Below are positions 16,342 to 24,465 of a stretch of 64,000 nucleotides of DNA, one piece after another (position 1 is the first letter of the stretch; every line of letters starts with the position of its first letter). The stretch lies in contig NZ_UAVD01000032.1 of the NCBI RefSeq assembly GCF_900460065.1, forward strand, positions 248,001-312,000. The letters run 5' to 3'. The notes below the pieces were generated by a model. It did not search any database. It was not told where the DNA came from and saw nothing but the letters and a program-made list of their open reading frames with translations. The stretch is from Streptomyces griseus (GTDB taxonomy: Bacteria > Actinomycetota > Actinomycetes > Streptomycetales > Streptomycetaceae). The translations under genes and the position numbers were made by a program.

Positions 16342-16719
16342 ATGACGAGCACGCCCGGCGCCACCCCGCCCGCCAGCAGCCTCGACCCGGCCGTCGCCGC
16401 CCGCCTCAAGCGCGGCGCGGACGGTCTGGTCCCGGCCATCGCCCAGCAGTACGACACCGGAGAGGTGCTGATGCTCGGCTGGATGGACGACGAGGCCCTG
16501 CACCGCACCCTCACCACGGGCCGCTGCACCTACTGGTCGCGCAGCCGCCAGGAGTACTGGGTCAAGGGCGACACCTCCGGGCACGTCCAGCACGTGAAGT
16601 CCGTCGCCCTGGACTGCGACGCCGACACCGTCCTCGTCAAGGTCGACCAGACCGGCGCCGCCTGCCACACGGGCGACCGCACCTGCTTCGACGCCGACGC
16701 CCTGCCCCTGGGGAAGTAA
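16342..16719 (+). CDS. hisI: Phosphoribosyl-AMP cyclohydrolase
   Basis: HisI opens the purine ring of phosphoribosyl-AMP, the third step of histidine synthesis, using zinc. The 125-residue protein is the stand-alone cyclohydrolase without the HisE domain. The motifs are complete: GEVLMLGWMDDEAL, CTYWSRSRQEYWVKGDTSGH, LDCDADTVLVKV (metal-binding Asp/Cys) and GAACHTGDRTCF (zinc-binding cysteines). It stands apart from the main his operon and lies 11 nt upstream of trpE, so it may be co-transcribed with trpE. Confidence 0.96.
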   Translation: MTSTPGATPPASSLDPAVAARLKRGADGLVPAIAQQYDTGEVLMLGWMDDEALHRTLTTGRCTYWSRSRQEYWVKGDTSGHVQHVKSVALDCDADTVLVKVDQTGAACHTGDRTCFDADALPLGK

Positions 16720-16730
16720 GGTCACCGGCC

Positions 16731-18224
16731 ATGGATCTCGACACCTTCCGCAAACTGGCCGTCGACCGGCGCGTCGTCCCCGTCAGCCGCCGCCTCCTCG
16801 CGGACGGCGACACCCCGGTCGGCCTGTACCGCAAGCTCGCCGCCGAACGCACCGGCACCTTCCTCCTGGAGTCCGCCGAGAACGGCCGGACCTGGTCGCG
16901 CTACTCCTTCATCGGCGTCCGCAGCGACGCCACCCTCACCGCCCGCGACGGCGAGGCCCACTGGCTCGGCACCCCGCCCGTCGGCGTACCGGTCGCCGGT
17001 GACCCGCTGGAGGCCCTGCGCGCCACCGTCGAGACCCTCCACACCCCCCGCGACCTGGTGAGCGACGTGGGCCTCCCGCCCTTCACCGGCGGCATGGTCG
17101 GCTACCTCGGCTACGACGTCGTACGCCGCCTGGAGAAGATCGGCGAGCACGGCGGCGACGATCTGGAGCTGCCCGAGCTGACCATGCTCCTCACCTCGGA
17201 CCTCGCCGTCCTCGACCACCAGAACGGCACCGTCCTGCTGATCGCCAACGCGATCAACCACAACGACCTCGACACCGGCGTCGACGAGGCGCACGCGGAC
17301 GCCGTCGCCCGCCTGGACGCGATGGAACGCGACCTGCGCCGCCCGGTCGAGAACGCCCCCGCCGTCCTGCCCCCGTCCGAGCTGCCGCCGTACACCGCGC
17401 TCTGGGGCGGCGAGGCCTACCAGGACGCCGTCGTGGACATCAAGGAGCGCATCCGGGCGGGCGAGGCCTTCCAGGTCGTCCCCTCCCAGCGCTTCGAGAC
17501 CCCGTGCACGGCGAGCGCCCTGGACGTCTACCGGGTGCTGCGGGCCACCAACCCGTCCCCGTACATGTACCTCTTCCGCTTCGACGGGTTCGACGTCGTC
17601 GGCTCCAGCCCCGAGGCCCTCGTCAAGGTCGAGGACGGCCGGGCCATGGTCCACCCGATCGCCGGGACCCGGCACCGGGGCGCCACCCCGCAGGAGGACC
17701 AGGCGCTCGCCGACGAGCTCCTCGCCGACCCCAAGGAGCGCGCCGAGCACCTGATGCTCGTCGACCTCGGCCGCAACGACCTGGGCCGGGTCTGCGAACC
17801 CGGCAGCGTCGAGGTCGTCGACTTCATGTCGATCGAGCGCTACTCCCACGTGATGCACATCGTCTCCACCGTCACCGGCCGCGTCACCGACGACCGCACC
17901 GCCTTCGACGTCCTCACCGCCTGCTTCCCCGCGGGCACCCTCTCCGGCGCCCCCAAGCCGCGCGCCATGCAGATCATCGAGGAGCTGGAACCGAGCCGCC
18001 GCGGACTGTACGGGGGCTGCGTCGGCTACCTCGACTTCGCCGGGGACTCCGACACCGCCATCGCCATCCGGACCGCCCTGCTCCGCGACGGCACCGCGTA
18101 CGTGCAGGCCGGAGCGGGGGTCGTCGCCGACTCCGATCCGGTCGCCGAGGACACCGAGTGCCGCAACAAGGCCGCCGCCGTGCTCCGCGCCGTCCATACG
18201 GCCAACCGGCTCCACGACCGCTGA
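16731..18224 (+). CDS. trpE: Anthranilate synthase component I
   Basis: TrpE converts chorismate to anthranilate, with ammonia supplied by a separate TrpG not present here. The 497-residue length fits the single-domain subunit, not the fused TrpE(G) form known in some Streptomyces. Markers include LLESAENGRTWSRYSFIG (tryptophan feedback region), RIRAGEAFQVVPSQRF, PSPYMYLFRFDGFDVVGSSPE, HPIAGTRHRG, LVDLGRNDLGRV and FPAGTLSGAPKPRAMQIIEELE in pieces. TAAGGT at 16717-16722 could be a -10 for an own start. No leader peptide with Trp codons precedes it. Confidence 0.96.
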   Translation: MDLDTFRKLAVDRRVVPVSRRLLADGDTPVGLYRKLAAERTGTFLLESAENGRTWSRYSFIGVRSDATLTARDGEAHWLGTPPVGVPVAGDPLEALRATVETLHTPRDLVSDVGLPPFTGGMVGYLGYDVVRRLEKIGEHGGDDLELPELTMLLTSDLAVLDHQNGTVLLIANAINHNDLDTGVDEAHADAVARLDAMERDLRRPVENAPAVLPPSELPPYTALWGGEAYQDAVVDIKERIRAGEAFQVVPSQRFETPCTASALDVYRVLRATNPSPYMYLFRFDGFDVVGSSPEALVKVEDGRAMVHPIAGTRHRGATPQEDQALADELLADPKERAEHLMLVDLGRNDLGRVCEPGSVEVVDFMSIERYSHVMHIVSTVTGRVTDDRTAFDVLTACFPAGTLSGAPKPRAMQIIEELEPSRRGLYGGCVGYLDFAGDSDTAIAIRTALLRDGTAYVQAGAGVVADSDPVAEDTECRNKAAAVLRAVHTANRLHDR

Positions 18225-18234
18225 ACCGGTAAGG

Positions 18235-18240
18235 GATAGT
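18235..18240 (+). promoter_or_regulatory. Candidate -10 before the TIGR02234 gene
   Basis: GATAGT ends 7 nt before GTG 18248. GGAGGG lies only 1 nt before that codon, too close to act as a ribosome site, so leaderless expression from 18248 is the simplest reading. Confidence 0.35.
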
Positions 18241-18247
18241 GGAGGGC

Positions 18248-18913
18248 GTGAGTGCTGTCCCCGTACCCCAGCCCCGTGCCCGAACCGCCGACTCCGCGTC
18301 CGGCGCCGCGCCCGACTCCGCAGGGGGCCGACGCAGTCTCGCGTCCGGTCTGCTCCTCGGCGCCGCCGGCGCGACCGTCGTCCTCCTCGCCTCCGGGCAG
18401 ACCTGGGCCGAGGGCGACGCGGCCACCGGCGGCGGCGCCCTCCCGCTGACCGTCGACGGCCAGGACGTCACCGGCGTCCCGGCCGCCCTGGCCGTCGTCG
18501 GCCTCGCCGCCCTCGTCGCCGTCTTCGCCGTACGCGGCGTCGGCCGCCGGATCGTCGCCGCGCTCCTCGCCCTCAGCGGCCTCGGAGCCACCGTCAGCGC
18601 CTGGGCCGGAGCCTCCGACAGCACGGCCCTCGACGAGGAGGCCGCCAGAACCACCGGCGACGCGGCGGCCACCATCCACGCCGTCGGCCACACCGCCTGG
18701 CCCTACGTCACCGCCGCCGGCGGCCTGCTGATCCTGCTGGCCGGGCTCCTCGCCCTGCGCTACGGCAGCCGCTGGCCCGCCATGTCCGGAAAGTACGAGC
18801 GCGACGGCACCCCCCGCCCCGGCAAGGCGCCCCGCACCGCCCCCGACCCGGACCGGCCCGAGGACCTGTGGAAGGCCCTGGACCGCGGCGAGGACCCGAC
18901 GCGCGAGGCCTGA
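18248..18913 (+). CDS. Trp-operon-associated membrane protein (TIGR02234 type)
   Basis: The 221-residue protein has four hydrophobic segments: SGLLLGAAGATVVLLASGQTW, PAALAVVGLAALVAVFAV, IVAALLALSGLGATVSAWAG and AAGGLLILLAGLLAL. A charged C-terminal tail ends in EDPTREA. A membrane protein of this type, TIGR02234, is characteristically found between trpE and trpC in actinobacteria, exactly the position here. Its function is not established; a link to tryptophan or its precursors is inference from context. A GTG nine bases earlier is an alternative start. Confidence 0.82.
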   Translation: MSAVPVPQPRARTADSASGAAPDSAGGRRSLASGLLLGAAGATVVLLASGQTWAEGDAATGGGALPLTVDGQDVTGVPAALAVVGLAALVAVFAVRGVGRRIVAALLALSGLGATVSAWAGASDSTALDEEAARTTGDAAATIHAVGHTAWPYVTAAGGLLILLAGLLALRYGSRWPAMSGKYERDGTPRPGKAPRTAPDPDRPEDLWKALDRGEDPTREA

Positions 18914-18944
18914 CCCCACGCTCACCTCTCCAGGGCCCGTACGG

Positions 18945-18950
18945 GACAAT
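18945..18950 (+). promoter_or_regulatory. Candidate -10 for the HGxxPAAW gene
   Basis: GACAAT occurs 74 nt before ATG 19025 with no start codon at the leaderless distance. It would give a leader of about 68 nt with an ordinary ribosome site (GAGGAG) near the gene. Confidence 0.35.
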
Positions 18951-19024
18951 GGACCCGAGCCGTCCCCGGGCGGCGGCCACACGTACAGCGTCACCCACGG
19001 CGCAACACCAACGAGGAGCAACTC

Positions 19025-19276
19025 ATGGCGGGCACGAGCCACGGACACACCCCGGCCGCCTGGACCGGTGTCATCATTTCTTTCATCGGCTTCTGCGTCG
19101 CAGGCGTCTTCATGGTCGCGGCCAACCCGCTCGGCTTCTGGGCCGGTGTCGCCGTCATCTTCGCCGGCGGTCTCGTGGGCCTCGCCATGAAGGTGGCCGG
19201 CCTCGGCATGCCGAAGGAGTCGGCCGAGCTGATCGAGGCCAGGGAGCGCGCCGGGCGGGCGCAGATCTCCCACTGA
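19025..19276 (+). CDS. HGxxPAAW-type small membrane protein
   Basis: This 83-residue protein carries the signature HGHTPAAW near its N-terminus, then two hydrophobic helices (VIISFIGFCVAGVFMVA and FWAGVAVIFAGGLVGLAMKVAGLGM) and a charged tail ESAELIEARERAGRAQ. The HGxxPAAW family is a conserved actinobacterial group found near trp genes. A GAGGAG ribosome site precedes the ATG, and a textbook terminator follows. Function is unknown. Confidence 0.85.
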   Translation: MAGTSHGHTPAAWTGVIISFIGFCVAGVFMVAANPLGFWAGVAVIFAGGLVGLAMKVAGLGMPKESAELIEARERAGRAQISH

Positions 19277-19315
19277 CCCGGACGCCGGCCCGTCCCGGCG
19301 ACCGACACGCCGACA

Positions 19316-19346
19316 GGCGCAGCCCCCGGCACGGGCTGCGCCTTTT
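19316..19346 (+). terminator. Intrinsic terminator after the HGxxPAAW gene
   Basis: GGCGCAGCCC (19316-19325) pairs perfectly with GGGCTGCGCC (19333-19342) around a 7-nt loop, followed by TTTT. This is the clearest classical terminator in the window. Confidence 0.9.
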
Positions 19347-19359
19347 CGCGTCCACGGGG

Positions 19360-19365
19360 GACAAT
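19360..19365 (+). promoter_or_regulatory. Candidate -10 of leaderless DUF2752 gene
   Basis: GACAAT ends 6 nt before GTG 19372, directly after a terminator, so a new transcript must begin here. This makes the leaderless reading stronger than at most other sites. Confidence 0.5.
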
Positions 19366-19371
19366 CGGCGG

Positions 19372-20016
19372 GTGGACGCCTCGCCTACCCCCTCCGCCGC
19401 CCAGCCCCCGGACCCGGAAACGGCCCCCTTGCCGGGCCCCGGCCCCGGACCCGCCCCGGACCGCCCGGAAGCCGCACCGCCGGGCGCCGGCCCCCGGGAC
19501 ATGCCCCTGACGGTCTGCCCGACCCCGGACCTGGCGGTGCCCGCCCCCCACGAGAACCCCGCCATCCCGCCCCTTCCGGCGCGGGGGAACGGGACCCTCG
19601 CCACTCCCGCCCGGACGGGCTCGAAAGCGCGACGCCTCGCCACCCCCATCGGCATCCTCGCCGCCGTCTCCGGCGCCTTCGCCTACGTCGGCACCGTCGA
19701 CCCCAACGAGCCCGGCCACTACCCCGTCTGCCCCCTGCTCCAGCTGACCGGCGTCCTCTGCCCCGGCTGCGGCGGACTGCGCAGCGCCCACGCCTTCATC
19801 ACCGGCGACCTCGGCACTGCGCTCCAAGCCAACGCCGTCGCCACCGTCGGCTACTTCCTCTTCGCCGCGGTCTGGGTCCTCTGGCTGGTCAGGGCCTGGC
19901 GCGGACAACCCCTGCGCATCGCTCTGGCGCCCGTCTGGTGGTGGGGTGTGGGCGCCGTGCTGCTGGTCTTCGCCGTGGTCCGGAACCTGCCGTTCGGTTC
20001 GGCCCTGGCCCCCTGA
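19372..20016 (+). CDS. DUF2752-family membrane protein
   Basis: The 214-residue protein has a long Pro/Gly-rich N-terminal part (about residues 1-80), then four hydrophobic segments. The DUF2752 hallmark CPGCGGLRSAHAF sits at residues 130-142, after a first Cys in YPVCPLLQLTGVLCPGCG; these cysteines and the Arg/His are the only conserved functional-looking residues. It lies between two terminator or promoter regions and immediately upstream of trpC. Function is unknown. The start is set by a leaderless-type promoter just before the GTG. Confidence 0.8.
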   Translation: MDASPTPSAAQPPDPETAPLPGPGPGPAPDRPEAAPPGAGPRDMPLTVCPTPDLAVPAPHENPAIPPLPARGNGTLATPARTGSKARRLATPIGILAAVSGAFAYVGTVDPNEPGHYPVCPLLQLTGVLCPGCGGLRSAHAFITGDLGTALQANAVATVGYFLFAAVWVLWLVRAWRGQPLRIALAPVWWWGVGAVLLVFAVVRNLPFGSALAP

Positions 20017-20151
20017 ACGACCGGGTCGGGCCGCCCGGTGACCAGGAAGTGGGACGCGACGTGGCCGGATGCGAGCCCCGGGGCGTCCTGCGGATACCAT
20101 CGGTAGGGCTGATCCAGTCCACCGTCAACCGTTCGGAAGGGGGCCGCTCGC

Positions 20152-20961
20152 GTGAGTGTGCTCGACGAGATCATCGACGGCGTCCGCGCCGACCTCGCGG
20201 AGCGGCAGGCGCGCGTCAGCCTCGACGAGCTGAAGGAGCGCGCGGCCCGCGCTCCCCAGGCCAAGGACGGAGTCGCCGCCCTGCGCGGCGAGGGCGTGAC
20301 CGTCATCTGCGAGGTCAAGCGCTCGTCCCCCTCCAAGGGGGCCCTTGCCGCCATCGCCGACCCGGCCGCGCTCGCCGCGGACTACGAGGCCGGCGGCGCC
20401 TCCGTCATCTCGGTCCTCACCGAGGAGCGCCGCTTCGGCGGTTCGCTCGCCGACCTGGAGGCCGTCCGCGCCAAGGTCGACATCCCGATCCTGCGCAAGG
20501 ACTTCATCGTCACCTCGTACCAGCTGTGGGAGGCCCGCGCCTACGGCGCCGACCTCGCCCTGCTGATCGTCGCCGCCCTCGACCAGGAGGCCCTGGTCTC
20601 CCTGATCGAGCGCGCGGAGTCCATCGGGCTCACCCCGCTCGTCGAGGCGCACGACGAGGAGGAGGCGGAGCGCGCCGTGGACGCCGGAGCCAAGATCATC
20701 GGTGTCAACGCGCGCAACCTGAAGGACCTCAAGGTCGACCGCTCCACCTTCGAGCGCGTCGCCCCCGAGATCCCCGACCACATCGTCAAGGTCGCCGAAT
20801 CCGGCGTCCGGGGCCCGCACGACCTGATCGCGTACGCCAACGCGGGCGCCGACGCCGTCCTGGTCGGCGAGTCCCTGGTCACCGGCCGCGACCCGCGCGC
20901 CGCCGTCGCCGACCTCGTCGCCGCGGGCGCCCACCCGGCGCTCCGCCACGGCCGCGGCTGA
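20152..20961 (+). CDS. trpC: Indole-3-glycerol phosphate synthase
   Basis: TrpC closes the indole ring from carboxyphenylamino-deoxyribulose phosphate. The 269-residue (beta/alpha)8-barrel has ICEVKRSSPSKG near residues 45-56 (catalytic Glu and Lys), ILRKDFIV (second catalytic Lys), LVEAHDEEEAERA, IGVNARNLKDL and VAESGVRGPHDL with the phosphate-binding glycines. GTG 20152 is preceded by AAGGGGG. TACCAT at 20095-20100 is a possible -10. It opens the trpC-trpM-trpB-trpA group. Confidence 0.96.
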   Translation: MSVLDEIIDGVRADLAERQARVSLDELKERAARAPQAKDGVAALRGEGVTVICEVKRSSPSKGALAAIADPAALAADYEAGGASVISVLTEERRFGGSLADLEAVRAKVDIPILRKDFIVTSYQLWEARAYGADLALLIVAALDQEALVSLIERAESIGLTPLVEAHDEEEAERAVDAGAKIIGVNARNLKDLKVDRSTFERVAPEIPDHIVKVAESGVRGPHDLIAYANAGADAVLVGESLVTGRDPRAAVADLVAAGAHPALRHGRG

Positions 20962-20978
20962 CCGGGGACGAAGCGACC

Positions 20979-21191
20979 ATGACCGACCGTCCCGCGGACC
21001 GCATCCGGCCGGGCCTCCGCCCGGCCGGGGCCCCGGCCCGGGACCCGCACGCCCCGCTGGCGCGCGGGTGCAGGCCGCGAGGCTGCCGCGCCCCCGCCCG
21101 CCGCGTGCACGGCCGGCGCGTCCGGTACGTCATCGGCGACGAGCCCGGCCAGGTGAACGGCATGCGATGGCGCCCGGGGTCCGCGCTGTAG
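20979..21191 (+). CDS. trpM: TrpM, small basic protein of the trp operon
   Basis: The 70-residue protein lies between trpC and trpB, the position of trpM (also called trpX) in Streptomyces coelicolor, where it modulates tryptophan synthesis and differentiation. It is strongly basic, with many Arg and two Cys in LARGCRPRGCRAPARRVHGR, followed by VRYVIGDEPGQVNGMRW. That last block agrees with what I remember of TrpM. ATG 20979 is 17 nt after the trpC stop, after GGGGACGAAG. How it acts biochemically is not evident from sequence. Confidence 0.8.
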   Translation: MTDRPADRIRPGLRPAGAPARDPHAPLARGCRPRGCRAPARRVHGRRVRYVIGDEPGQVNGMRWRPGSAL

Positions 21192-21330
21192 GCGAGCCCC
21201 GGCCGACGTACCGCAGTACCCCTTCTCGTACGTACGACCGCCCCGCCGTGACCGCATGCCGGTCGCGGTGGCGCTCCCCCCTCCGCGCATCCGGTGCACC
21301 CATCCGTTGCCATGCCAAGGAGCACGTCGC

Positions 21331-22617
21331 ATGTCGTCCGATTTCTTCATTCCGGACCCCGAGGGTCTGATCCCCAGCGCCGAGGGCTATTTCGGCGCGT
21401 ACGGCGGCAAGTTCATTCCGGAGGCGCTCGTCGCCGCCGTGGACGAGGTCGCCGTCGAGTACGACAAGGCCAAGTCCGACCCCGCGTTCGCCGCCGAGCT
21501 CAACGAGCTGATGGTGAACTACACCGGCCGCCCCAGCGCGCTCACCGAGGTCCCGCGCTTCGCCGAGCACGCGGGCGGCGCCCGGATCTTCCTCAAGCGC
21601 GAGGACCTGAACCACACCGGCTCACACAAGATCAACAACGTGCTGGGCCAGGCGCTCCTCACCAAGCGCATGGGCAAGACCCGCGTCATCGCCGAGACCG
21701 GAGCCGGCCAGCACGGCGTCGCCACCGCGACCGCCTGCGCCCTCTTCGGCCTCGACTGCACCATCTACATGGGTGAGATCGACACCGAGCGCCAGGCGCT
21801 GAACGTGGCCCGGATGCGGATGCTCGGCGCCGAGGTCGTCGCCGTGAAGTCCGGCTCGCGGACGCTGAAGGACGCCATCAACGAGGCGTTCCGCGACTGG
21901 GTCGCCAACGTGGACCGCACGCACTACCTCTTCGGCACGGTCGCGGGCCCGCACCCCTTCCCCGCGATGGTCCGCGACTTCCACCGCGTCATCGGCGTCG
22001 AGGCCCGCCGCCAGATCCTGGAGCGCGCCGGCCGCCTCCCGGACGCGGCGGTCGCCTGCGTCGGCGGCGGCTCCAACGCCATCGGCCTCTTCCACGCCTT
22101 CATCCCCGACGAGGGCGTCCGCCTGGTCGGCTGCGAGCCCGCCGGACACGGCGTGGAGACCGGCGAGCACGCGGCCACCCTGACGGCAGGGGAGCCGGGC
22201 ATCCTGCACGGTTCGCGCTCCTACGTCCTCCAGGACGACGAGGGCCAGATCACCGAGCCGTACTCCATCTCGGCGGGCCTGGACTACCCGGGCATCGGCC
22301 CCGAGCACTCCTACCTCAAGGACGTCGGGCGCGGCGAGTACCGCGCGGTCACCGACGACGCGGCCATGCAGGCCCTGCGCCTGCTGTCCCGCACCGAGGG
22401 GATCATTCCGGCCATCGAGAGCGCCCACGCCCTCGCCGGCGCCCTGGACCTCGGCAAGGAGCTCGGCAAGGACGGGCTGATCCTCGTCAACCTGTCCGGC
22501 CGCGGCGACAAGGACATGGACACCGCCGCCCGCTACTTCGGGCTCTACGACGCCGACGCCGCCGTCGAGGCGGACGCCGACAGCGACCGCGCCGAGATCG
22601 AGGGGGACGCCAAGTGA
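21331..22617 (+). CDS. trpB: Tryptophan synthase beta chain
   Basis: TrpB joins indole and serine with PLP. The 428-residue protein has FGAYGGKFIPEALVAAVDE at the start, REDLNHTGSHKINN with the PLP lysine K100, ETGAGQHGVATAT, GSNAIGLFHAF (the phosphate-binding glycine-serine region includes CVGGGSNA) and LVNLSGRGDKD at the end. ATG 21331 is chosen because AAGGAG ends 8 nt before it; the frame is open further upstream without such a site. The stop overlaps the trpA GTG by 4 nt. Confidence 0.97.
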   Translation: MSSDFFIPDPEGLIPSAEGYFGAYGGKFIPEALVAAVDEVAVEYDKAKSDPAFAAELNELMVNYTGRPSALTEVPRFAEHAGGARIFLKREDLNHTGSHKINNVLGQALLTKRMGKTRVIAETGAGQHGVATATACALFGLDCTIYMGEIDTERQALNVARMRMLGAEVVAVKSGSRTLKDAINEAFRDWVANVDRTHYLFGTVAGPHPFPAMVRDFHRVIGVEARRQILERAGRLPDAAVACVGGGSNAIGLFHAFIPDEGVRLVGCEPAGHGVETGEHAATLTAGEPGILHGSRSYVLQDDEGQITEPYSISAGLDYPGIGPEHSYLKDVGRGEYRAVTDDAAMQALRLLSRTEGIIPAIESAHALAGALDLGKELGKDGLILVNLSGRGDKDMDTAARYFGLYDADAAVEADADSDRAEIEGDAK

Positions 22618-23426
22618 GCGGCAACATCGAGCTGTTGAACACCACCCTGGCCGCCGCGAAGGCCGCGGACCGGGCGGCGCTCATCGCCTACCTCCCGGCG
22701 GGCTTCCCGACCGTCGACGGCGGCATCGAGGCCGTCAAGGCCGTCATCGCGGGCGGCGCGGACGTCGTCGAGATCGGGCTCCCGCACAGCGACCCGGTCC
22801 TCGACGGGCCGGTCATCCAGACCGCCGACGACATCGCCCTGCGCGGCGGCGTCCGGATCGCCGACGTGATGCGCACGGTTCGCGAGGCGTACGAGGCGAC
22901 CGGCGTCCCGATCCTGGTCATGACGTACTGGAACCCCATCGACCGGTACGGCGTCGAGCGCTTCACCGCCGAGCTGGCCGAGGCCGGCGGGGCCGGCTGC
23001 ATCCTGCCCGACCTGCCGGTCCAGGAGTCCGCGCTGTGGCGCGAGCACGCCGACAAGCACGGTCTCGCCACCGTGTTCGTCGTCGCCCCCAGCAGCCAGG
23101 ACGCCCGCCTCGCCACCATCACGGCGGCCGGGAGCGGCTTCGTCTACGCCGCGTCCCTGATGGGCGTCACCGGAACCCGCGCCTCCGTCGGCGCCCAGGC
23201 CCAGGACCTGGTGGGGCGCACCCGTGCCACCACCGACCTCCCGGTCTGCGTCGGCCTCGGCGTGTCCAACGCGGCGCAGGCCGCCGAGGTCGCCGGGTTC
23301 GCGGACGGCGTGATCGTCGGATCGGCCTTCGTCAAGGCCATGCTGGACGCCCCCGACGAGGCCGCGGGTCTCGCCGCCGTCCGCTCCCTGGCGGGCGAAC
23401 TGGCCGAGGGCGTTCGAAAGCGCTGA
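22614..23426 (+). CDS. trpA: Tryptophan synthase alpha chain
   Basis: TrpA cleaves indole-glycerol phosphate to indole, which is channelled to TrpB. The 270-residue barrel has the catalytic pair E53 (VVEIGLPHSDP) and D64 (VLDGPVIQ), loop residues YWNPIDRYGVERF, and phosphate-binding glycines in VGLGVSNAAQA and DGVIVGSAF. Its GTG overlaps the trpB stop, so the two subunits are translationally coupled. A strong terminator lies 32 nt after the stop. Confidence 0.97.
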   Translation: MSGNIELLNTTLAAAKAADRAALIAYLPAGFPTVDGGIEAVKAVIAGGADVVEIGLPHSDPVLDGPVIQTADDIALRGGVRIADVMRTVREAYEATGVPILVMTYWNPIDRYGVERFTAELAEAGGAGCILPDLPVQESALWREHADKHGLATVFVVAPSSQDARLATITAAGSGFVYAASLMGVTGTRASVGAQAQDLVGRTRATTDLPVCVGLGVSNAAQAAEVAGFADGVIVGSAFVKAMLDAPDEAAGLAAVRSLAGELAEGVRKR

Positions 23427-23458
23427 CTCTCGAATCACCCGAATGGGTGGATTGTGGA

Positions 23459-23493
23459 CCGGGGAGGCGCGGAGGCGCCTCCCCGGTTCGTTT
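23459..23493 (+). terminator. Intrinsic terminator after trpA
   Basis: CCGGGGAGGCGC (23459-23470) pairs perfectly with GCGCCTCCCCGG (23475-23486) around GGAG, followed by TTCGTTT. It ends 8 nt before the next gene start. Confidence 0.9.
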
Positions 23494-23501
23494 CCCCGGG
23501 T

Positions 23502-24368
23502 GTGAGCGACAAGATCCCTGAGGGAAACAGAAGCGCGCGTGAGCGCCTGGCCCAGCAGCGCGAGCGGGAGAAGGGGCGCGAGAAGCGCCGCCGGACGCTG
23601 ATCGTCTCCTCGGCGGTGGTCGGGGTCCTCGCCCTGGCCGCCGTGGTCGGCCTGATCGCGGCCAACGCGGGCAAGGACGGCGGCGGCGACACCGCCTCCG
23701 GCCCCGCGGTCGCCCCGTCGGGCGCGATCGGCGAGGACGCCCTGACGGTGCCGGTCGGCGCAGCCGACGCCCCGTCCACCCTCACCATCTGGGAGGACTT
23801 CCGCTGCCCCGTCTGCGCCCAGTTCGAGACGGCCTTCCGGGACACCGTCGCGGAGCTGGCGGACGAGGGCCAGGTCAAGGTGGAGTACCACCTGGCCACG
23901 ATCATCGACGGCAATCTCGGCGGCACCGGCTCGCTGCGCGCCGCCAACGCCGCCGCCTGCGCGCAGGACGCCGGCAAGTTCGCCCCGTACCACGACGTCC
24001 TCTTCAGCAACCAGCCGCCCGAGCCGGACGACGCCTTCGCCAAGAACAGCCGGCTGATCGAGCTGGCCGGCGAGGTCGAGGGACTGGACACACCGGCCTT
24101 CCGCAGCTGTGTGGAGGACGGCGAGCACGACAGCTGGGTGAAGAAGTCCGACACGGCGTTCCGCGAAGGCGGCTTCCAGGGCACGCCGACCGTGCTGCTC
24201 AACGGGGAGTCCGTCTTCCCGAGCAAGGGAGGTGAGCAGATCTCCCCGGAGAATCTGAAGAAGTGGGTCGCCGCGGCCAACAAGGGCAAGGAGCCGGGCA
24301 CCGCCACCCCGTCCGACCCGGCCACTCCCGCCGACCCGTCCGGCCGGTCGTCGGGCCCCGCTTCCTGA
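23502..24368 (+). CDS. Membrane-anchored DsbA-like thioredoxin-fold protein
   Basis: The 288-residue protein begins with a charged segment (RERLAQQREREKGREKRRR), a single membrane helix LIVSSAVVGVLALAAVVGLIAA (about 33-54), then an extracytoplasmic thioredoxin domain. The active site is CPVC (C102, C105) in WEDFRCPVCAQFE; the cis-proline region is FQGTPTVLLNG. This is the actinobacterial DsbA/thioredoxin_4 arrangement, so disulfide formation or exchange outside the membrane is likely. A Pro/Thr-rich tail ends the protein. The GTG start has little ribosome site and sits just after the trpA terminator. It precedes lgt, another envelope protein gene. Confidence 0.85.
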   Translation: MSDKIPEGNRSARERLAQQREREKGREKRRRTLIVSSAVVGVLALAAVVGLIAANAGKDGGGDTASGPAVAPSGAIGEDALTVPVGAADAPSTLTIWEDFRCPVCAQFETAFRDTVAELADEGQVKVEYHLATIIDGNLGGTGSLRAANAAACAQDAGKFAPYHDVLFSNQPPEPDDAFAKNSRLIELAGEVEGLDTPAFRSCVEDGEHDSWVKKSDTAFREGGFQGTPTVLLNGESVFPSKGGEQISPENLKKWVAAANKGKEPGTATPSDPATPADPSGRSSGPAS

Positions 24369-24424
24369 GCGCCCGCCGCCCGCCCGTGAAGGCCCTCCCC
24401 GTTACCCAGAAGTTGCCGAGGAGC

Positions 24425-24455
24425 TTGCCGTACCCACCGCCCGGCAAGGTAGCGT
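24425..24455 (+). promoter_or_regulatory. Candidate promoter of lgt
   Basis: TTGCCG (24425-24430) and TAGCGT (24450-24455) resemble -35 and -10 elements with a 19-nt spacer, slightly long. The start codon lies 10 nt further. Confidence 0.35.
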
Positions 24456-24465
24456 CGACCTCGCC

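Noticed and set aside
16720..16730. A Trp-rich attenuator before trpE
   Set aside because: hisI ends only 11 nt upstream of trpE, leaving no room for a leader peptide or attenuator.
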